Positions 45,975 through 54,862 of a DNA stretch of 64,000 nt are shown piece after piece. The first letter of the stretch is position 1. Every line of letters begins with the position of its first letter. The notes beneath the pieces are model-generated. The model searched no databases and had not been told where the DNA came from. It saw only the letters and a program-made list of their open reading frames with translations. This DNA is from Sedimentisphaerales bacterium (GTDB taxonomy: Bacteria; Planctomycetota; Phycisphaerae; Sedimentisphaerales; SM23-30), in contig JANQJS010000037.1 in NCBI GenBank assembly GCA_028281535.1, forward strand, positions 62,001 to 126,000, written 5' to 3'. A program made the translations under genes and the position numbers.

Positions 45975-47015
45975 TTGGCAAGAGAACGAATTATTGATGC
46001 TGGCTCTCAAGATGATCAAGGCGATAGCTATGACTTGGCGCTGCGACCACAATATTTAAATGAATGTATTGGTCAGGAAAAACTGATCGAAAAAATTCGA
46101 ATTGCCATCACGGCCGCCAAGCAACGTGAAGAACCTGCAGAGCATGTGTTGCTATATGGTCCTCCAGGGCTTGGTAAAACAACCATTGCTCATGTCATTG
46201 CCAATGAGATGGCAACCAATTTAAAAACCACCTCCGGTCCTGCTTTAATGCGAAGCGGTGATTTGATGGGGATTCTAACAAATCTGCAGCGTGGCGATGT
46301 CTTATTTATCGATGAGATTCATCGTTTGCCCGCGGCGGTTGAGGAATTCATCTATCCTGCGATGGAAGATTTCAAAGTGGATTTTACCGTCGATAGCGGG
46401 ATGCATGCCAAAACGATTAACATTCCTTTGCAACCTTTTACTTTGATTGGTGCAACGACCCGAACTGGCTTAGTGTCTGCCCCACTGCGTGCCCGATTTG
46501 GTATTCAGCATCATTTGGAATTCTGGTCAGACAAAGATTTAGTCAATTGCCTGCTGCGAAGTAGCCAAAAGCTGAAGATGGAATGTGATATGGGGTCCCT
46601 GGAAACCCTTGCCGCGTGCAGTCGAGGTACGCCGCGTGTGGCGAATCGATTGTTGCGTCGCGTGCGTGATTATACGCAGGTTCATGCCAAAGGTAAGGTG
46701 ACATCCGAATTGGCATTGGCAGCACTGAATATCGAAGAGATTGATGAGATCGGTCTGGATAATCTGGATCGCAGTTATCTGAAAAATCTGATCGGAACCT
46801 ACCAAGGTGGTCCGGCTGGTATCGAAGCATTGGCTGCGACATTAGGCGAAGAACGTGATAGCTTGGAGGATGTGGTGGAACCTTATCTACTGCAAATTGG
46901 TTTTATCGCACGAACACGTCAAGGACGCATGGCAACACATGCCGCCTATCAACACTTGAATTTAACGCCCCCGAAGCAAGCCTCTTCGTCTGAAGATGAA
47001 GCGACTTTATTTTAG
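45975..47015 (+). CDS. ruvB: Holliday junction branch-migration ATPase RuvB
   Basis: A hexameric AAA+ motor that drives branch migration. It has 346 aa: Walker A GPPGLGKTT, Walker B LFIDEIHRL, sensor 1 GATTRTG, arginine finger in PLRARFGI, and a winged-helix C-terminus (GGPAGIEALAATLGEERDSLEDVVEPYLLQ). The start is a TTG at 45975, with AAAAGGA at good spacing. The 3' end overlaps the convergent glycosyltransferase gene by four bases. Confidence 0.97.
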   Translation: MARERIIDAGSQDDQGDSYDLALRPQYLNECIGQEKLIEKIRIAITAAKQREEPAEHVLLYGPPGLGKTTIAHVIANEMATNLKTTSGPALMRSGDLMGILTNLQRGDVLFIDEIHRLPAAVEEFIYPAMEDFKVDFTVDSGMHAKTINIPLQPFTLIGATTRTGLVSAPLRARFGIQHHLEFWSDKDLVNCLLRSSQKLKMECDMGSLETLAACSRGTPRVANRLLRRVRDYTQVHAKGKVTSELALAALNIEEIDEIGLDNLDRSYLKNLIGTYQGGPAGIEALAATLGEERDSLEDVVEPYLLQIGFIARTRQGRMATHAAYQHLNLTPPKQASSSEDEATLF

Positions 47016-47716
47016 TCAGTAAATCGAAAACGAATAATCGTAAGAAGTGCTTTGACACCATCTTTCCAGGTAATCTTTTTTCCTTCAGCATACGTTCGAC
47101 CGTTGTAAGAAATTCCTACTTCATAAATACGCCATCCCGCTTTGGCAAACTTGGCCGTCATTTCAGGTTCAACACCAAAACGTTCGCATTTAATGTCAAG
47201 TCGCTCGAGAACTTCTTTTTTCATCACTTTGTAACAGGTTTCCATATCGGTCAAATTTAAATTGGTGCACATGTTACTGAGTGTGGTGAGAAATTTGTTA
47301 CCTACCGAGTGCCAATAAAACAATACGCGTTTCTCGTCGCTGCCGACAAATCGACTGCCATAGACAATATCTGCTTTGCCTTCTAGGATTGGTTTTAGCA
47401 GTTTATTGTAATCGTTCGGGTCGTATTCCAGATCGCCATCTTGAATAATCGCGATGTCGGTGTTGACTTTAGCAAATCCGCTTCTTAATGCAGCACCTTT
47501 ACCCTGATTTATTTTGTGGGTAATGACCTGAATAGGAACATCAGGATTGTCCTGGCAAATAGTTTCAATGACCTTCGCTGAATTATCGGTACTAGCGTCG
47601 TTGACCAAAATGAGTTCCTTTTTTAAAGGTACTTCTACCTCTAAAACGCGGTTGACACATTCTGTCAGCGTATCCTGTTCGTTGTATACGGGTATAATAA
47701 TTGAAAGACTTTCCAT
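47012..47716 (-). CDS. family 2 glycosyltransferase (dolichol-phosphate-mannose synthase-like)
   Basis: A 234-residue GT-A enzyme using a nucleotide-sugar and probably a lipid acceptor. Motifs: SIIIPVYNEQDTL, VNDASTDNS, NQGKGAALRSGF and the metal-binding IQDGDLEYDP (D-x-D type), plus YGSRFVG. It lacks membrane helices. The start codon lies immediately after GGGGAG and exactly 7 bases past a TATAAT, so the transcript appears leaderless. It is convergent with ruvB. The acceptor is inferred from the family. Confidence 0.93.
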   Translation of the reverse strand: MESLSIIIPVYNEQDTLTECVNRVLEVEVPLKKELILVNDASTDNSAKVIETICQDNPDVPIQVITHKINQGKGAALRSGFAKVNTDIAIIQDGDLEYDPNDYNKLLKPILEGKADIVYGSRFVGSDEKRVLFYWHSVGNKFLTTLSNMCTNLNLTDMETCYKVMKKEVLERLDIKCERFGVEPEMTAKFAKAGWRIYEVGISYNGRTYAEGKKITWKDGVKALLTIIRFRFTD

Positions 47717-47722
47717 CTCCCC

Positions 47723-47751
47723 ATTATATGAAACGTACTGATTCTGATCAA
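47723..47751 (-). promoter_or_regulatory. sigma-70 promoter giving a leaderless glycosyltransferase transcript
   Basis: TTGATC (47746-47751) and TATAAT (47723-47728) on the minus strand, 17-base spacer. The A of the ATG is the seventh base after TATAAT, coinciding with the expected start site. Confidence 0.8.
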
Positions 47752-47783
47752 GTCTTTACTATGAAACGCAGGTGGTGTAAAAT

Positions 47784-47805
47784 AGTCCTATTGAAGAGTC
47801 CTATT
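47784..47805 (+). repeat. direct repeat upstream of the methyltransferase
   Basis: AGTCCTATT occurs twice (47784-47792 and 47797-47805), separated by GAAG, 18 bases before the next gene. Possible operator; no other support. Confidence 0.35.
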
Positions 47806-47822
47806 TTAAAAAAAGGTTATCT

Positions 47823-48413
47823 ATGAGTGGTGTAACACGTGGATATGGATTATTAGAATCCTATTTGGCTAAAAAACGATGTGAGATGGCGAACCGTCAT
47901 ATTCCGGATGATGCACGATCTGGGCGGTTACTTGATATTGGTTGTGGAACTTATCCTTATTTTCTGGTGAATACAGCGTTTAATGAACGAGTCGGCTTAG
48001 ACTTGGAATCAGACCCTGATAATGCTCCAGAAAATATTACCTTAATCAAACATGATTTTGAAAATGCGTCGACATTACCGATTGATGATGTCAGCGTTGA
48101 TGTGGTGACTATGTTAGCGGTTTTTGAACATATTAAATTGGATTTGCTGATTCAATTATTGAAAGAAATTCATCGTGTACTTAAACCAGGTGGTAGATAT
48201 ATCCTGACGACGCCTTCGCCGATTGGCAATTATGTTTTATATTGGATGGCCAAGTGTCGATTGGTCAGTGCCGATGAGATTGATGAGCATGAAGATGGCT
48301 ATCATCAAAAAGTGATTATGTCTCATTTGGAAACAGCCGGTTTTTCCAAGGAGCAGATGCGGTTTGGATATTTTGAATTCTGGATGAACAATTGGGGTTA
48401 TGCCATCAAGTAA
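47823..48413 (+). CDS. class I SAM-dependent methyltransferase
   Basis: A 196-residue cytosolic enzyme. The S-adenosylmethionine-binding site is RLLDIGCGTYPYFLV and LDLESDP, with DVVTMLAVFEHIKLD and a LKPGGRYILTTPSPIGNY segment completing the Rossmann fold. The motif-I spacing is slightly unusual (GCGTYPY). The substrate is unknown; it is divergent from the glycosyltransferase and 24 bases upstream of the MATE gene. AAAGG lies before the ATG. Confidence 0.88.
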   Translation: MSGVTRGYGLLESYLAKKRCEMANRHIPDDARSGRLLDIGCGTYPYFLVNTAFNERVGLDLESDPDNAPENITLIKHDFENASTLPIDDVSVDVVTMLAVFEHIKLDLLIQLLKEIHRVLKPGGRYILTTPSPIGNYVLYWMAKCRLVSADEIDEHEDGYHQKVIMSHLETAGFSKEQMRFGYFEFWMNNWGYAIK

Positions 48414-48437
48414 TTGTTCCTTTAACAGTAGATTCAT

Positions 48438-49904
48438 GTGTCAAAAATAAAATTACAATGGTCTGGTCAAGGGGGTTTCAAACAGGTACTACACATATCG
48501 ATACCGTTGATCATATCAACCAGTGCGATGACTATTCAACATTTCATTGATAGTGTGTTCTTAATGGCCTATTCACCTGATGCGATGTCGGCGTCTGTTC
48601 AATCAGGTGTGACGCATTATATGTTCCTCAGTCTTTTTGTGGGGACTGTTACCTATGTGAATACCTTTATCGCGCAGTATACCGGTGCGAAAATGCCACA
48701 TCGTATTGGTTTTGCGGTTTGGCAGGGACTTTATCTTTCATTGCTCGGTGCTGTACTGATCATGTTGTTAATTCCAATTTCAAAAAGCCTTTTTCAATGG
48801 TTTCAACATGATCCATCGATTATGGATTATGAGGTGATTTATTTTAACTATCTTTGTTATGCCAGTTTTCCCTTTTTGGTTTCTACGGCGATTAGTGCCT
48901 TTTATACAGGTCGAGGCAAAACTAAGATTGTCATGGTCGTGAATATTTTGACCGCTCTAGTGAATATCATTTTAGATTATGGGTTGATCTTCGGTAAATG
49001 GGGTTTGCCTGAATGGGGTTTTGTTGGTGCAGCACGAGCCACATTGATTGCGACGATATTTTCTTCTGTTGTCTTTCTTGTTCTTTTCTTTCGAAAAAAT
49101 AATCGACAACAATTTGGTACTTTGAGTGGTGCAAAACCCGATTGGGATTTATTCAAACGGCTCATTCGTTATGGATTGCCAAGTGGTATTCAAATTATGT
49201 TAGAGGTATTGCCATTTACCTTATTTATCATGTTTATCGGTCAAATTGGTAAAGCTGAGATGGCAGCAACGACCATGGCGTTTCGAATCAACATGCTGGC
49301 CTTTTTGCCGATGATCGGCTTTGGTATTGGTGTGACGACTTTGGTTGGACAAGCCTTAGGACAAAATAAACCTCACCTTGCTAAGCAAACAACCTGGTCT
49401 GCCGCATCATTGACCATGGGATATATGGTGATCATAGCGATCGGTTTTGTGGTTGTACCGGATCTTTTTTTGGCACCTTTTGCGATGCTGAGTGAAAAGA
49501 GCGATCCACAAGAATTTTTAGCCATCAAGTCCATCGTCAAAAATCTGCTTTGGTTTGTCGCGGCCTATTGTTTGTTTGATACGGGAAATATTATCTTTGC
49601 CGCGACGTTGAAGGGTGCTGGTGATACCCGCTATGTCATGGTGACTTCAGTCATATTAAATACGACAATCTTGATTATTCCTTCAATGATAGCTTCCTGG
49701 ATGGGCTGGAGCATTTATGTTTTCTGGGGGTTTGCTACCCTCTTTATTTGTGTGCTGGCGGTGATGTATTTTCGCAGGTATTTAACTGGAAAATGGACGA
49801 GTATGCGTGTGATTGAAGCGGTACCCCCAGCTATTCCGGTCATTAGCCCTGAGGTGCCATCTGTTGAGCCGGAATCTGTGGTGAGTGAGCATCCCGAATC
49901 GTAG
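48438..49904 (+). CDS. MATE-family multidrug/organic-cation exporter
   Basis: A 488-residue inner-membrane antiporter with 12 predicted helices in two similar halves (e.g. FLMAYSPDAMSASVQSG in half one; MLAFLPMIGFGIGVTTLVGQALGQ in half two, a MATE signature). MATE proteins export drugs or metabolites using Na+ or H+. The Pro/Glu-rich C-terminal tail (~35 residues) is longer than usual. The start is a GTG without a clear ribosome-binding site. It follows the methyltransferase and may share its transcript. Confidence 0.9.
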   Translation: MSKIKLQWSGQGGFKQVLHISIPLIISTSAMTIQHFIDSVFLMAYSPDAMSASVQSGVTHYMFLSLFVGTVTYVNTFIAQYTGAKMPHRIGFAVWQGLYLSLLGAVLIMLLIPISKSLFQWFQHDPSIMDYEVIYFNYLCYASFPFLVSTAISAFYTGRGKTKIVMVVNILTALVNIILDYGLIFGKWGLPEWGFVGAARATLIATIFSSVVFLVLFFRKNNRQQFGTLSGAKPDWDLFKRLIRYGLPSGIQIMLEVLPFTLFIMFIGQIGKAEMAATTMAFRINMLAFLPMIGFGIGVTTLVGQALGQNKPHLAKQTTWSAASLTMGYMVIIAIGFVVVPDLFLAPFAMLSEKSDPQEFLAIKSIVKNLLWFVAAYCLFDTGNIIFAATLKGAGDTRYVMVTSVILNTTILIIPSMIASWMGWSIYVFWGFATLFICVLAVMYFRRYLTGKWTSMRVIEAVPPAIPVISPEVPSVEPESVVSEHPES

Positions 49905-49947
49905 CTCCAAAGCCCTGAACCAGCAACTTTTAGCGAAAATTATTCTC

Positions 49948-49975
49948 TTGCAATTCCAGGCCATTGGGCTATAAT
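49948..49975 (+). promoter_or_regulatory. sigma-70 promoter of the downstream small membrane protein
   Basis: TTGCAA (49948-49953) and TATAAT (49970-49975) with a 16-base spacer. The start near 49982 leaves a leader of about 47 bases. Confidence 0.7.
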
Positions 49976-50028
49976 ATATACGATTGAGAATAGGCATAAC
50001 CTCATTAAATGAAGGAACTTAGGGCCGT

Positions 50029-50421
50029 ATGCCATCACAAGCCCACATGCCACAGCGAACCATCCTGATTTTTTCTGTCATGCTATCGGTTGTCGCACTC
50101 GTGATTTTACTCTCACAGCAGCAAACGGTGGTAGGCGATGGATTAAATCTAGCCTCGCAGGCAGGCTTGAATCCACCTACGATTCAAGCGGTTCCATTAC
50201 AATTGAAACCTGGCTCACAAGCTTTGGCATTGATTGATCATGATAATGAGACGATTTGCCTGTATGAATATCAATATAATCGTCAAAAGCATGAACGATT
50301 GGTTTTGCTGGCGACACGAAGTTTTAAATATGATCGTCAACTGGAAGCGTTTAATACTGCATCACCAACACCGATGGACATTAAACGTTTGATTGATAGT
50401 AGTGGCTCAGACGAGAAATAA
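50029..50421 (+). CDS. single-pass membrane protein of unknown function, 130 aa
   Basis: One N-terminal helix (ILIFSVMLSVVALVILLS) followed by about 95 residues facing the periplasm. The segment QALALIDHDNETICLYEYQYNRQKHERLVLLATRSFKYDRQLEAFN is a strand-rich pattern I do not assign. AGGG precedes the ATG. It has its own promoter and is followed 121 bases later by the HTH-membrane protein gene. Confidence 0.7.
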   Translation: MPSQAHMPQRTILIFSVMLSVVALVILLSQQQTVVGDGLNLASQAGLNPPTIQAVPLQLKPGSQALALIDHDNETICLYEYQYNRQKHERLVLLATRSFKYDRQLEAFNTASPTPMDIKRLIDSSGSDEK

Positions 50422-50542
50422 GCTCCAGCTCAAAAGGATTTGCTGCCTGGCTCATTGAAATGGCTAAGGAGAGAAAACAAGAATTTGTCCATGCGAGGCA
50501 TCGGCAAAGCAGTTTTTGTTAATTACAGGAGATTGAAATAAC

Positions 50543-51643
50543 ATGGCTAAGATGTGGTACAACCTGGAAGAAGTGCAAGAGAAGCTGGGTAAAACCGCTG
50601 ATGAGATCAAAGACCTGGTCAGCAATAATGAATTGCGAGAATTTCGTGATGGTGCCAAGTTGATGTACAAAGTGGAAGAAGTTGACCAATTGTCTGATCA
50701 ATTTAGTTCTCCTGATGATGCCGTGACCTTGCCACCTGATGATGAATTTATGGCCGATGGCAGCAGCATTGGCTTAGCCCCTCTGGAAGATTCTGTCGAC
50801 GATTTTGGATTAAATGTTGAGGAATCTGCAGCTCCGATTGAAGATAGTTTTGCAGGATTATCCAATACGGGAACTGGGACAGGATTTGATGTCAGCCCTG
50901 GTGGAAGTGGCAGCGGGTCAATTGGTTTATCGCCTATGGATGATACGTCTGCGGACCAAATTGATTTGGATGGCTCACAGTCATTTGATAGCCAAACAGA
51001 AGATAACAAAGATGATACGGTCATTACGTCGCATGGCGTAAATGTTTTAGATGATTCTGATGATGATTTTGCTGATCTTGATGCTGATCCCATGGCACAA
51101 ACGCAGATTGCACCAGATTTTGCTGATCAGGTTCAATTGGATAGCGGATCAAGCGGCTCAGGATTATTGGATTTGACGCGTGAAGCGGATGATACCAGTT
51201 TGGGTGCTGAGCTTCTGGATGAAATTTACCCAGGTGCAGATGAAGGTGCCGTGGAAACACAGGTGCCAACTGGGCTGGATATTCCTTCAAGAACTTCAAG
51301 TGCCATTGCTCAGGAAGTACCCGATGAACAGCCATTGGCTTATGCACAATTTACTGAAGTCATTGATCCCACAAGCGGTGCTTGGGGTGCGATGTTAGTT
51401 GTGCCGTTCTTACTCTTGGTTTGCCTTGCTTTTACAACCGCAGCCGCTATTAGTAATGTTCAGACGGGCCTGTTAAAATTTTTGGGAGATTATAACCTGA
51501 TCGTTATGGGAGCTGGTGCCGCATTGGCTTTAATTGTTCTTGGGATTGGTGTGGTTGTCACAAAGCCAAACTCAGGCGCACCTAAGCCTAAGAAAGTAAA
51601 AGCGAAGAAGCCAAAAAAAGAAAAGAAATCGAAGAAAAAATAA
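50543..51643 (+). CDS. HTH-acidic-membrane protein with Lys-rich tail
   Basis: A 366-residue protein of odd architecture. Residues 1-50 look like a MerR/excisionase-type winged helix-turn-helix (MWYNLEEVQEKLGKTADEI, then LVSNNELREFRDGAKLMYKV). A ~220-residue acidic, Ser/Gly/Asp-rich, probably disordered region follows, then two membrane helices (GAMLVVPFLLLVCLAFTTAA and IVMGAGAALALIVLGIGVVV) and a C-terminal tail of alternating Lys/Pro (KPKKVKAKKPKKEK). Both ends would lie in the cytoplasm. It could be a membrane-tethered DNA-binding protein or a chromosome-to-membrane linker; neither is shown. The start is the ATG at 50543; a second ATG three codons on is possible. Confidence 0.75.
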   Translation: MAKMWYNLEEVQEKLGKTADEIKDLVSNNELREFRDGAKLMYKVEEVDQLSDQFSSPDDAVTLPPDDEFMADGSSIGLAPLEDSVDDFGLNVEESAAPIEDSFAGLSNTGTGTGFDVSPGGSGSGSIGLSPMDDTSADQIDLDGSQSFDSQTEDNKDDTVITSHGVNVLDDSDDDFADLDADPMAQTQIAPDFADQVQLDSGSSGSGLLDLTREADDTSLGAELLDEIYPGADEGAVETQVPTGLDIPSRTSSAIAQEVPDEQPLAYAQFTEVIDPTSGAWGAMLVVPFLLLVCLAFTTAAAISNVQTGLLKFLGDYNLIVMGAGAALALIVLGIGVVVTKPNSGAPKPKKVKAKKPKKEKKSKKK

Positions 51644-51760
51644 CTGACTTTTTTCCTAGAGTCCGTTACTATTCATACAAGTCTTGAATTTAGCTGGATC
51701 TGCGTGAATTTCGTGTGATCCTTACCATTCAGCTATTGATGTCGCGAAAGGAGTTTTGAC

Positions 51761-52549
51761 ATGATTTGCCGCCAACTAATTAGCATCGGTCTGTTGGGGT
51801 TTGTCCTTTTTGCCCTGTCGGGTTGTGTCGCTGAAGCAGAATACAAAAAATGTGTTCGTCGCAATCAAATTCAACAACAGCGTATCCTGGATCTGGAAGC
51901 CGCCCAAGAAAGAGAACGTTTGGAGGCTGACAAGCTTCGCCAGGAATTCGAACTCTATATGAAAACCCAAGGCTATGATTCAGAAAAAATTGCGGCATTG
52001 CAAGCAGCATTAGCAGCGAAGCAGGCTAAAATTGATCAACTTTCCAGTATGGTTGGTCAGATCGCCTTGCCAGCAGAACTTTCCAGTGCTTTGGCCGATT
52101 GGGCGAGTAAATCTGGATCAAGTCTTGTGACCTATGATGAAGAAAATGGTATTGTTCGCTTTAAGAGTGATTTGCTCTTTAAGAAAGGTGATGATGCTGT
52201 TCAGTCATCTGCGAAGGGACAGTTAGGCGAGTTCGCAAAAATTCTTAATACCTCTGCCGCGAAAGATTTTGATGTTTTAATTGTGGGACATACGGACGAT
52301 GTTCCCATTTTAAAACCTTCGACCAAAGCCAAGCATCCAAGCAACTGGCATTTGTCAGCACACCGATCCATTTCGGTTCAGAAAGTTCTGGCCAGTTCAG
52401 GATTGGCTCAAACGCGTATGGCTGTCATGGGCTTAGGTGAGTTTCGTCCCATGGAACCCAACAAAGCCGGTAACAAAGGGAATCCTGTGAATCGTCGGGT
52501 TGAGATTTATATTGTTCCAGCTGGGCATTTAAGAACAGTTCCCAATTAA
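51761..52549 (+). CDS. OmpA-family lipoprotein
   Basis: A 262-residue lipoprotein: signal with lipobox LSGC (Cys22), a coiled-coil of about 90 residues (LEAAQERERLEADKLRQEF, LQAALAAKQAKIDQLSSMV), then a C-terminal OmpA/MotB peptidoglycan-binding domain with VGHTDDVPI, NWHLSAHRSISVQKVL, GLGEFRP and NRRVEIYI. It should anchor the outer membrane to the cell wall. The long coiled coil distinguishes it from Pal. AAAGGAG lies before the ATG, and a clean terminator follows. Confidence 0.92.
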   Translation: MICRQLISIGLLGFVLFALSGCVAEAEYKKCVRRNQIQQQRILDLEAAQERERLEADKLRQEFELYMKTQGYDSEKIAALQAALAAKQAKIDQLSSMVGQIALPAELSSALADWASKSGSSLVTYDEENGIVRFKSDLLFKKGDDAVQSSAKGQLGEFAKILNTSAAKDFDVLIVGHTDDVPILKPSTKAKHPSNWHLSAHRSISVQKVLASSGLAQTRMAVMGLGEFRPMEPNKAGNKGNPVNRRVEIYIVPAGHLRTVPN

Positions 52550-52571
52550 TACAATTGAGTAAGGAATTTTC

Positions 52572-52605
52572 AAGGCCCGCTGATTCAGTAGCGGGCCTTT
52601 TTTAT
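52572..52605 (+). terminator. Rho-independent terminator of the OmpA-family gene
   Basis: A 10-bp stem AAGGCCCGCT/AGCGGGCCTT with an 8-base loop, followed by a T-run (TTTTTTT within 52597-52603). It starts 23 bases after the stop. Confidence 0.92.
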
Positions 52606-52620
52606 TTATAGTAGAAACAA

Positions 52621-54372
52621 ATGTCGAATAAGCAAATTATAGATATTTTTAATGAGATTGCTGATGTCATGGAGATCCTAGGTGAAGATGGATTTCGCGT
52701 GAATAGCTATCGAAAAGTGGCGCGTGCGATTAAGGAAACGCCCGATGATGTTGCAGAGTTGATGCAGCAAGATAAGCTAAAAAGTTTGGCGGGTGTGGGT
52801 AAAACATCGGCTGAAAAAATATCTGAATGGGTGGTGTCGGGCAAGATTCAGGTTCATCAGGAGTTATTAGAAAAAATTCCCAATGGTTTGTTAGGGGTTT
52901 TGAAGATTCCTGGATTAGGGCCTAAGAGTGTCGCGGCTGTTTGGAAGAATTTGAATGTGGAAAACCTGGATGATTTGCGCCGGGTGATTGACGATAAATC
53001 GATTGAAACTTTACAAGGGTTTGGGGCGAAGAAATCCAAAACGATCTTACAGGGAATTGAATTTTTAGAATCGTCTCAAGGCCGTATTCAGTTGCATCAC
53101 GCATTGGCGATTGCGGAAGTGATTACCGGTTGGCTCAGACAGGTGCATGGGCTGGAGCGAATTGAATATGCAGGATCTCTGAGGCGATGTTGTGAGACGA
53201 TTGGTGATATTGATATTCTTGCCGAAGCCGATGAAGCATTGGGCGAAGAGATTATTCAAACGTTTACGGCCATTGAAGGTTCACAGGACGTGTTGGCCTC
53301 AGGCAAAACCAAAGGATCGATTCGATATCATAATCCATCCGTTTGTGCAGATACAGTTCAAGTCGATTTACGTGTGATCTCAGCAGAAAGTATGGGAGCG
53401 GCCTGGCAATATTTTACGGGCTCGAAAGAGCATAATGTTCGTTTGCGTGAAATTGCCTCGAAGAAAAAATTAAAACTGAATGAATATGGTTTGTTCAAAG
53501 GGGAAAAATGTGTCGCGGGAAAAACTGAGCAGGAGATTTATAAAAAGTTGGGGCTTAGTTATGTCCCCCCTACTTTGCGTGAAGATCGAGGCGAAGTAGA
53601 GCTCGCTCAGAAAAATAAGTTACCTCAGATTATTCAGCAATCCGATTTAATGGGCGATATGCATATGCATACCACGGCCTCAGATGGTCGAAATGAAATA
53701 TTAGATATGGTGACCGTTGCTCAACAGTTGGGCTATAAATATATTAACATTACGGATCATTCAAAAAGTTCTGCAATTGCTAATGGCTTGGATGAGACGC
53801 GACTACTTGAACAAGTAGAAAAGGTTCACGAAATCAATGACTCCGTCAAAGGATTTACGATATTAGCAGGTAGCGAAGTAGATATTTTGGCAGATGGGAC
53901 ATTGGATTTTTCGAATGAAGTTTTGTCGCAATTGGACTTTGTGATGGCATCAATTCATTCGGGGATGAAAGGCGACAAGAAGAAAAACACTGATCGCGTT
54001 TTGCGAGCGATGGAGAATCCCTATGTGAATTGTATTTCGCATCCGACGGGCCGTTTGATTAACCGCCGTGAGCCAATGGATCTGGATATGAAGGTGATTA
54101 TTGAAAAAGCCATTGAAACGCAAACCGCTTTAGAAATCAGTTCGAGTCCTCACCGCTTGGACCTAAAAGATATTCATGCCCGCATGGCGATCGAAGCGGG
54201 TGTGCTGGTTTGTATTAATACAGATGCTCACGATATTCATGGTCTGTATCAAATTCGCTATGGCATTGCAACGGCTCAGCGTGGGCAAGTGGCAAAGAAA
54301 CATGTCATTAATGCAATGACGATCGATAAACTAAAGAGTTGGGTCGCTGAGAAGCGTGAAAAATTTATTTAA
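52621..54372 (+). CDS. polX: family X DNA polymerase with PHP domain
   Basis: A 583-residue bacterial PolX: two helix-hairpin-helix units (LAGVGKTSAEKISEWV, LKIPGLGPKSVAAVWK), the polymerase-beta palm with SLRRCCETIGDIDILAEAD (nucleotidyl-transferase Asp pair), and a C-terminal PHP phosphoesterase domain with MHMHTTASDGR, ITDHSKSS, AGSEVDIL and NTDAHD metal-binding motifs. It acts in base-excision repair and gap filling. The ATG at 52621 immediately follows the preceding terminator. It is followed 12 bases later by a GNAT gene. Confidence 0.96.
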   Translation: MSNKQIIDIFNEIADVMEILGEDGFRVNSYRKVARAIKETPDDVAELMQQDKLKSLAGVGKTSAEKISEWVVSGKIQVHQELLEKIPNGLLGVLKIPGLGPKSVAAVWKNLNVENLDDLRRVIDDKSIETLQGFGAKKSKTILQGIEFLESSQGRIQLHHALAIAEVITGWLRQVHGLERIEYAGSLRRCCETIGDIDILAEADEALGEEIIQTFTAIEGSQDVLASGKTKGSIRYHNPSVCADTVQVDLRVISAESMGAAWQYFTGSKEHNVRLREIASKKKLKLNEYGLFKGEKCVAGKTEQEIYKKLGLSYVPPTLREDRGEVELAQKNKLPQIIQQSDLMGDMHMHTTASDGRNEILDMVTVAQQLGYKYINITDHSKSSAIANGLDETRLLEQVEKVHEINDSVKGFTILAGSEVDILADGTLDFSNEVLSQLDFVMASIHSGMKGDKKKNTDRVLRAMENPYVNCISHPTGRLINRREPMDLDMKVIIEKAIETQTALEISSSPHRLDLKDIHARMAIEAGVLVCINTDAHDIHGLYQIRYGIATAQRGQVAKKHVINAMTIDKLKSWVAEKREKFI

Positions 54373-54384
54373 AAGAGGTAACAA

Positions 54385-54861
54385 ATGGACGAGATAGAAT
54401 TTATCAGTGGGCGAGAAGAGTTATTAGATAAGGTCGAAACATTATGGGAAAAATTAAAAACACATCATATAAGTAGTTCACCTTATTTTAAGAAACTGAT
54501 GGCTTCAAAATCTTTTAAGGAGCGAAAGCAAGATTTATTATGTCAAGTGGAGGGGGGAGAGCTTTGTGTTGTACTTGCTACTAATAGAAAGACAGACTCC
54601 ATTATTGGGTATTGTCTTAGTACCATTACGATGAAAGATTCAGACATATCTGTAGGTGAAATCAGTTCGATTTTTGTTGAAGAGCGATATAGGAATTCAT
54701 CTATTGGTCAGGAGTTAATGCAAAAATCGATAGATTGGTTTCGACAGGAACATGTCCAAAAAATTATCACCTACGTGGCTGTGGGCAATGAATCAGTGAT
54801 TGACTTTTATAAGAGGTTTAACTTATATCCAAAATGTATTGCACTAGAACAGGTTGATTGA
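54385..54861 (+). CDS. GNAT-family N-acetyltransferase
   Basis: A 158-residue acetyl-CoA-dependent acetyltransferase. The acetyl-CoA motif is SIFVEERYRNSSIGQELMQKSIDWF, with the later segment VAVGNESVIDFYKRFNLYPK. The substrate is unknown. GAGG precedes the ATG, 12 bases after polX, so they are probably co-transcribed. It converges with the M56 gene, one base between stops. Confidence 0.9.
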   Translation: MDEIEFISGREELLDKVETLWEKLKTHHISSSPYFKKLMASKSFKERKQDLLCQVEGGELCVVLATNRKTDSIIGYCLSTITMKDSDISVGEISSIFVEERYRNSSIGQELMQKSIDWFRQEHVQKIITYVAVGNESVIDFYKRFNLYPKCIALEQVD

Positions 54862-54862
54862 A

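Noticed and set aside
45714-46052. 112-codon minus-strand ORF across the ruvA-ruvB junction
   Set aside because: Antisense to two well-supported genes; no family features.
50698-51093. 131-codon minus-strand ORF inside the HTH-acidic-membrane gene
   Set aside because: A Ser/Pro-rich shadow produced by the Asp/Ser/Gly-rich coding strand.
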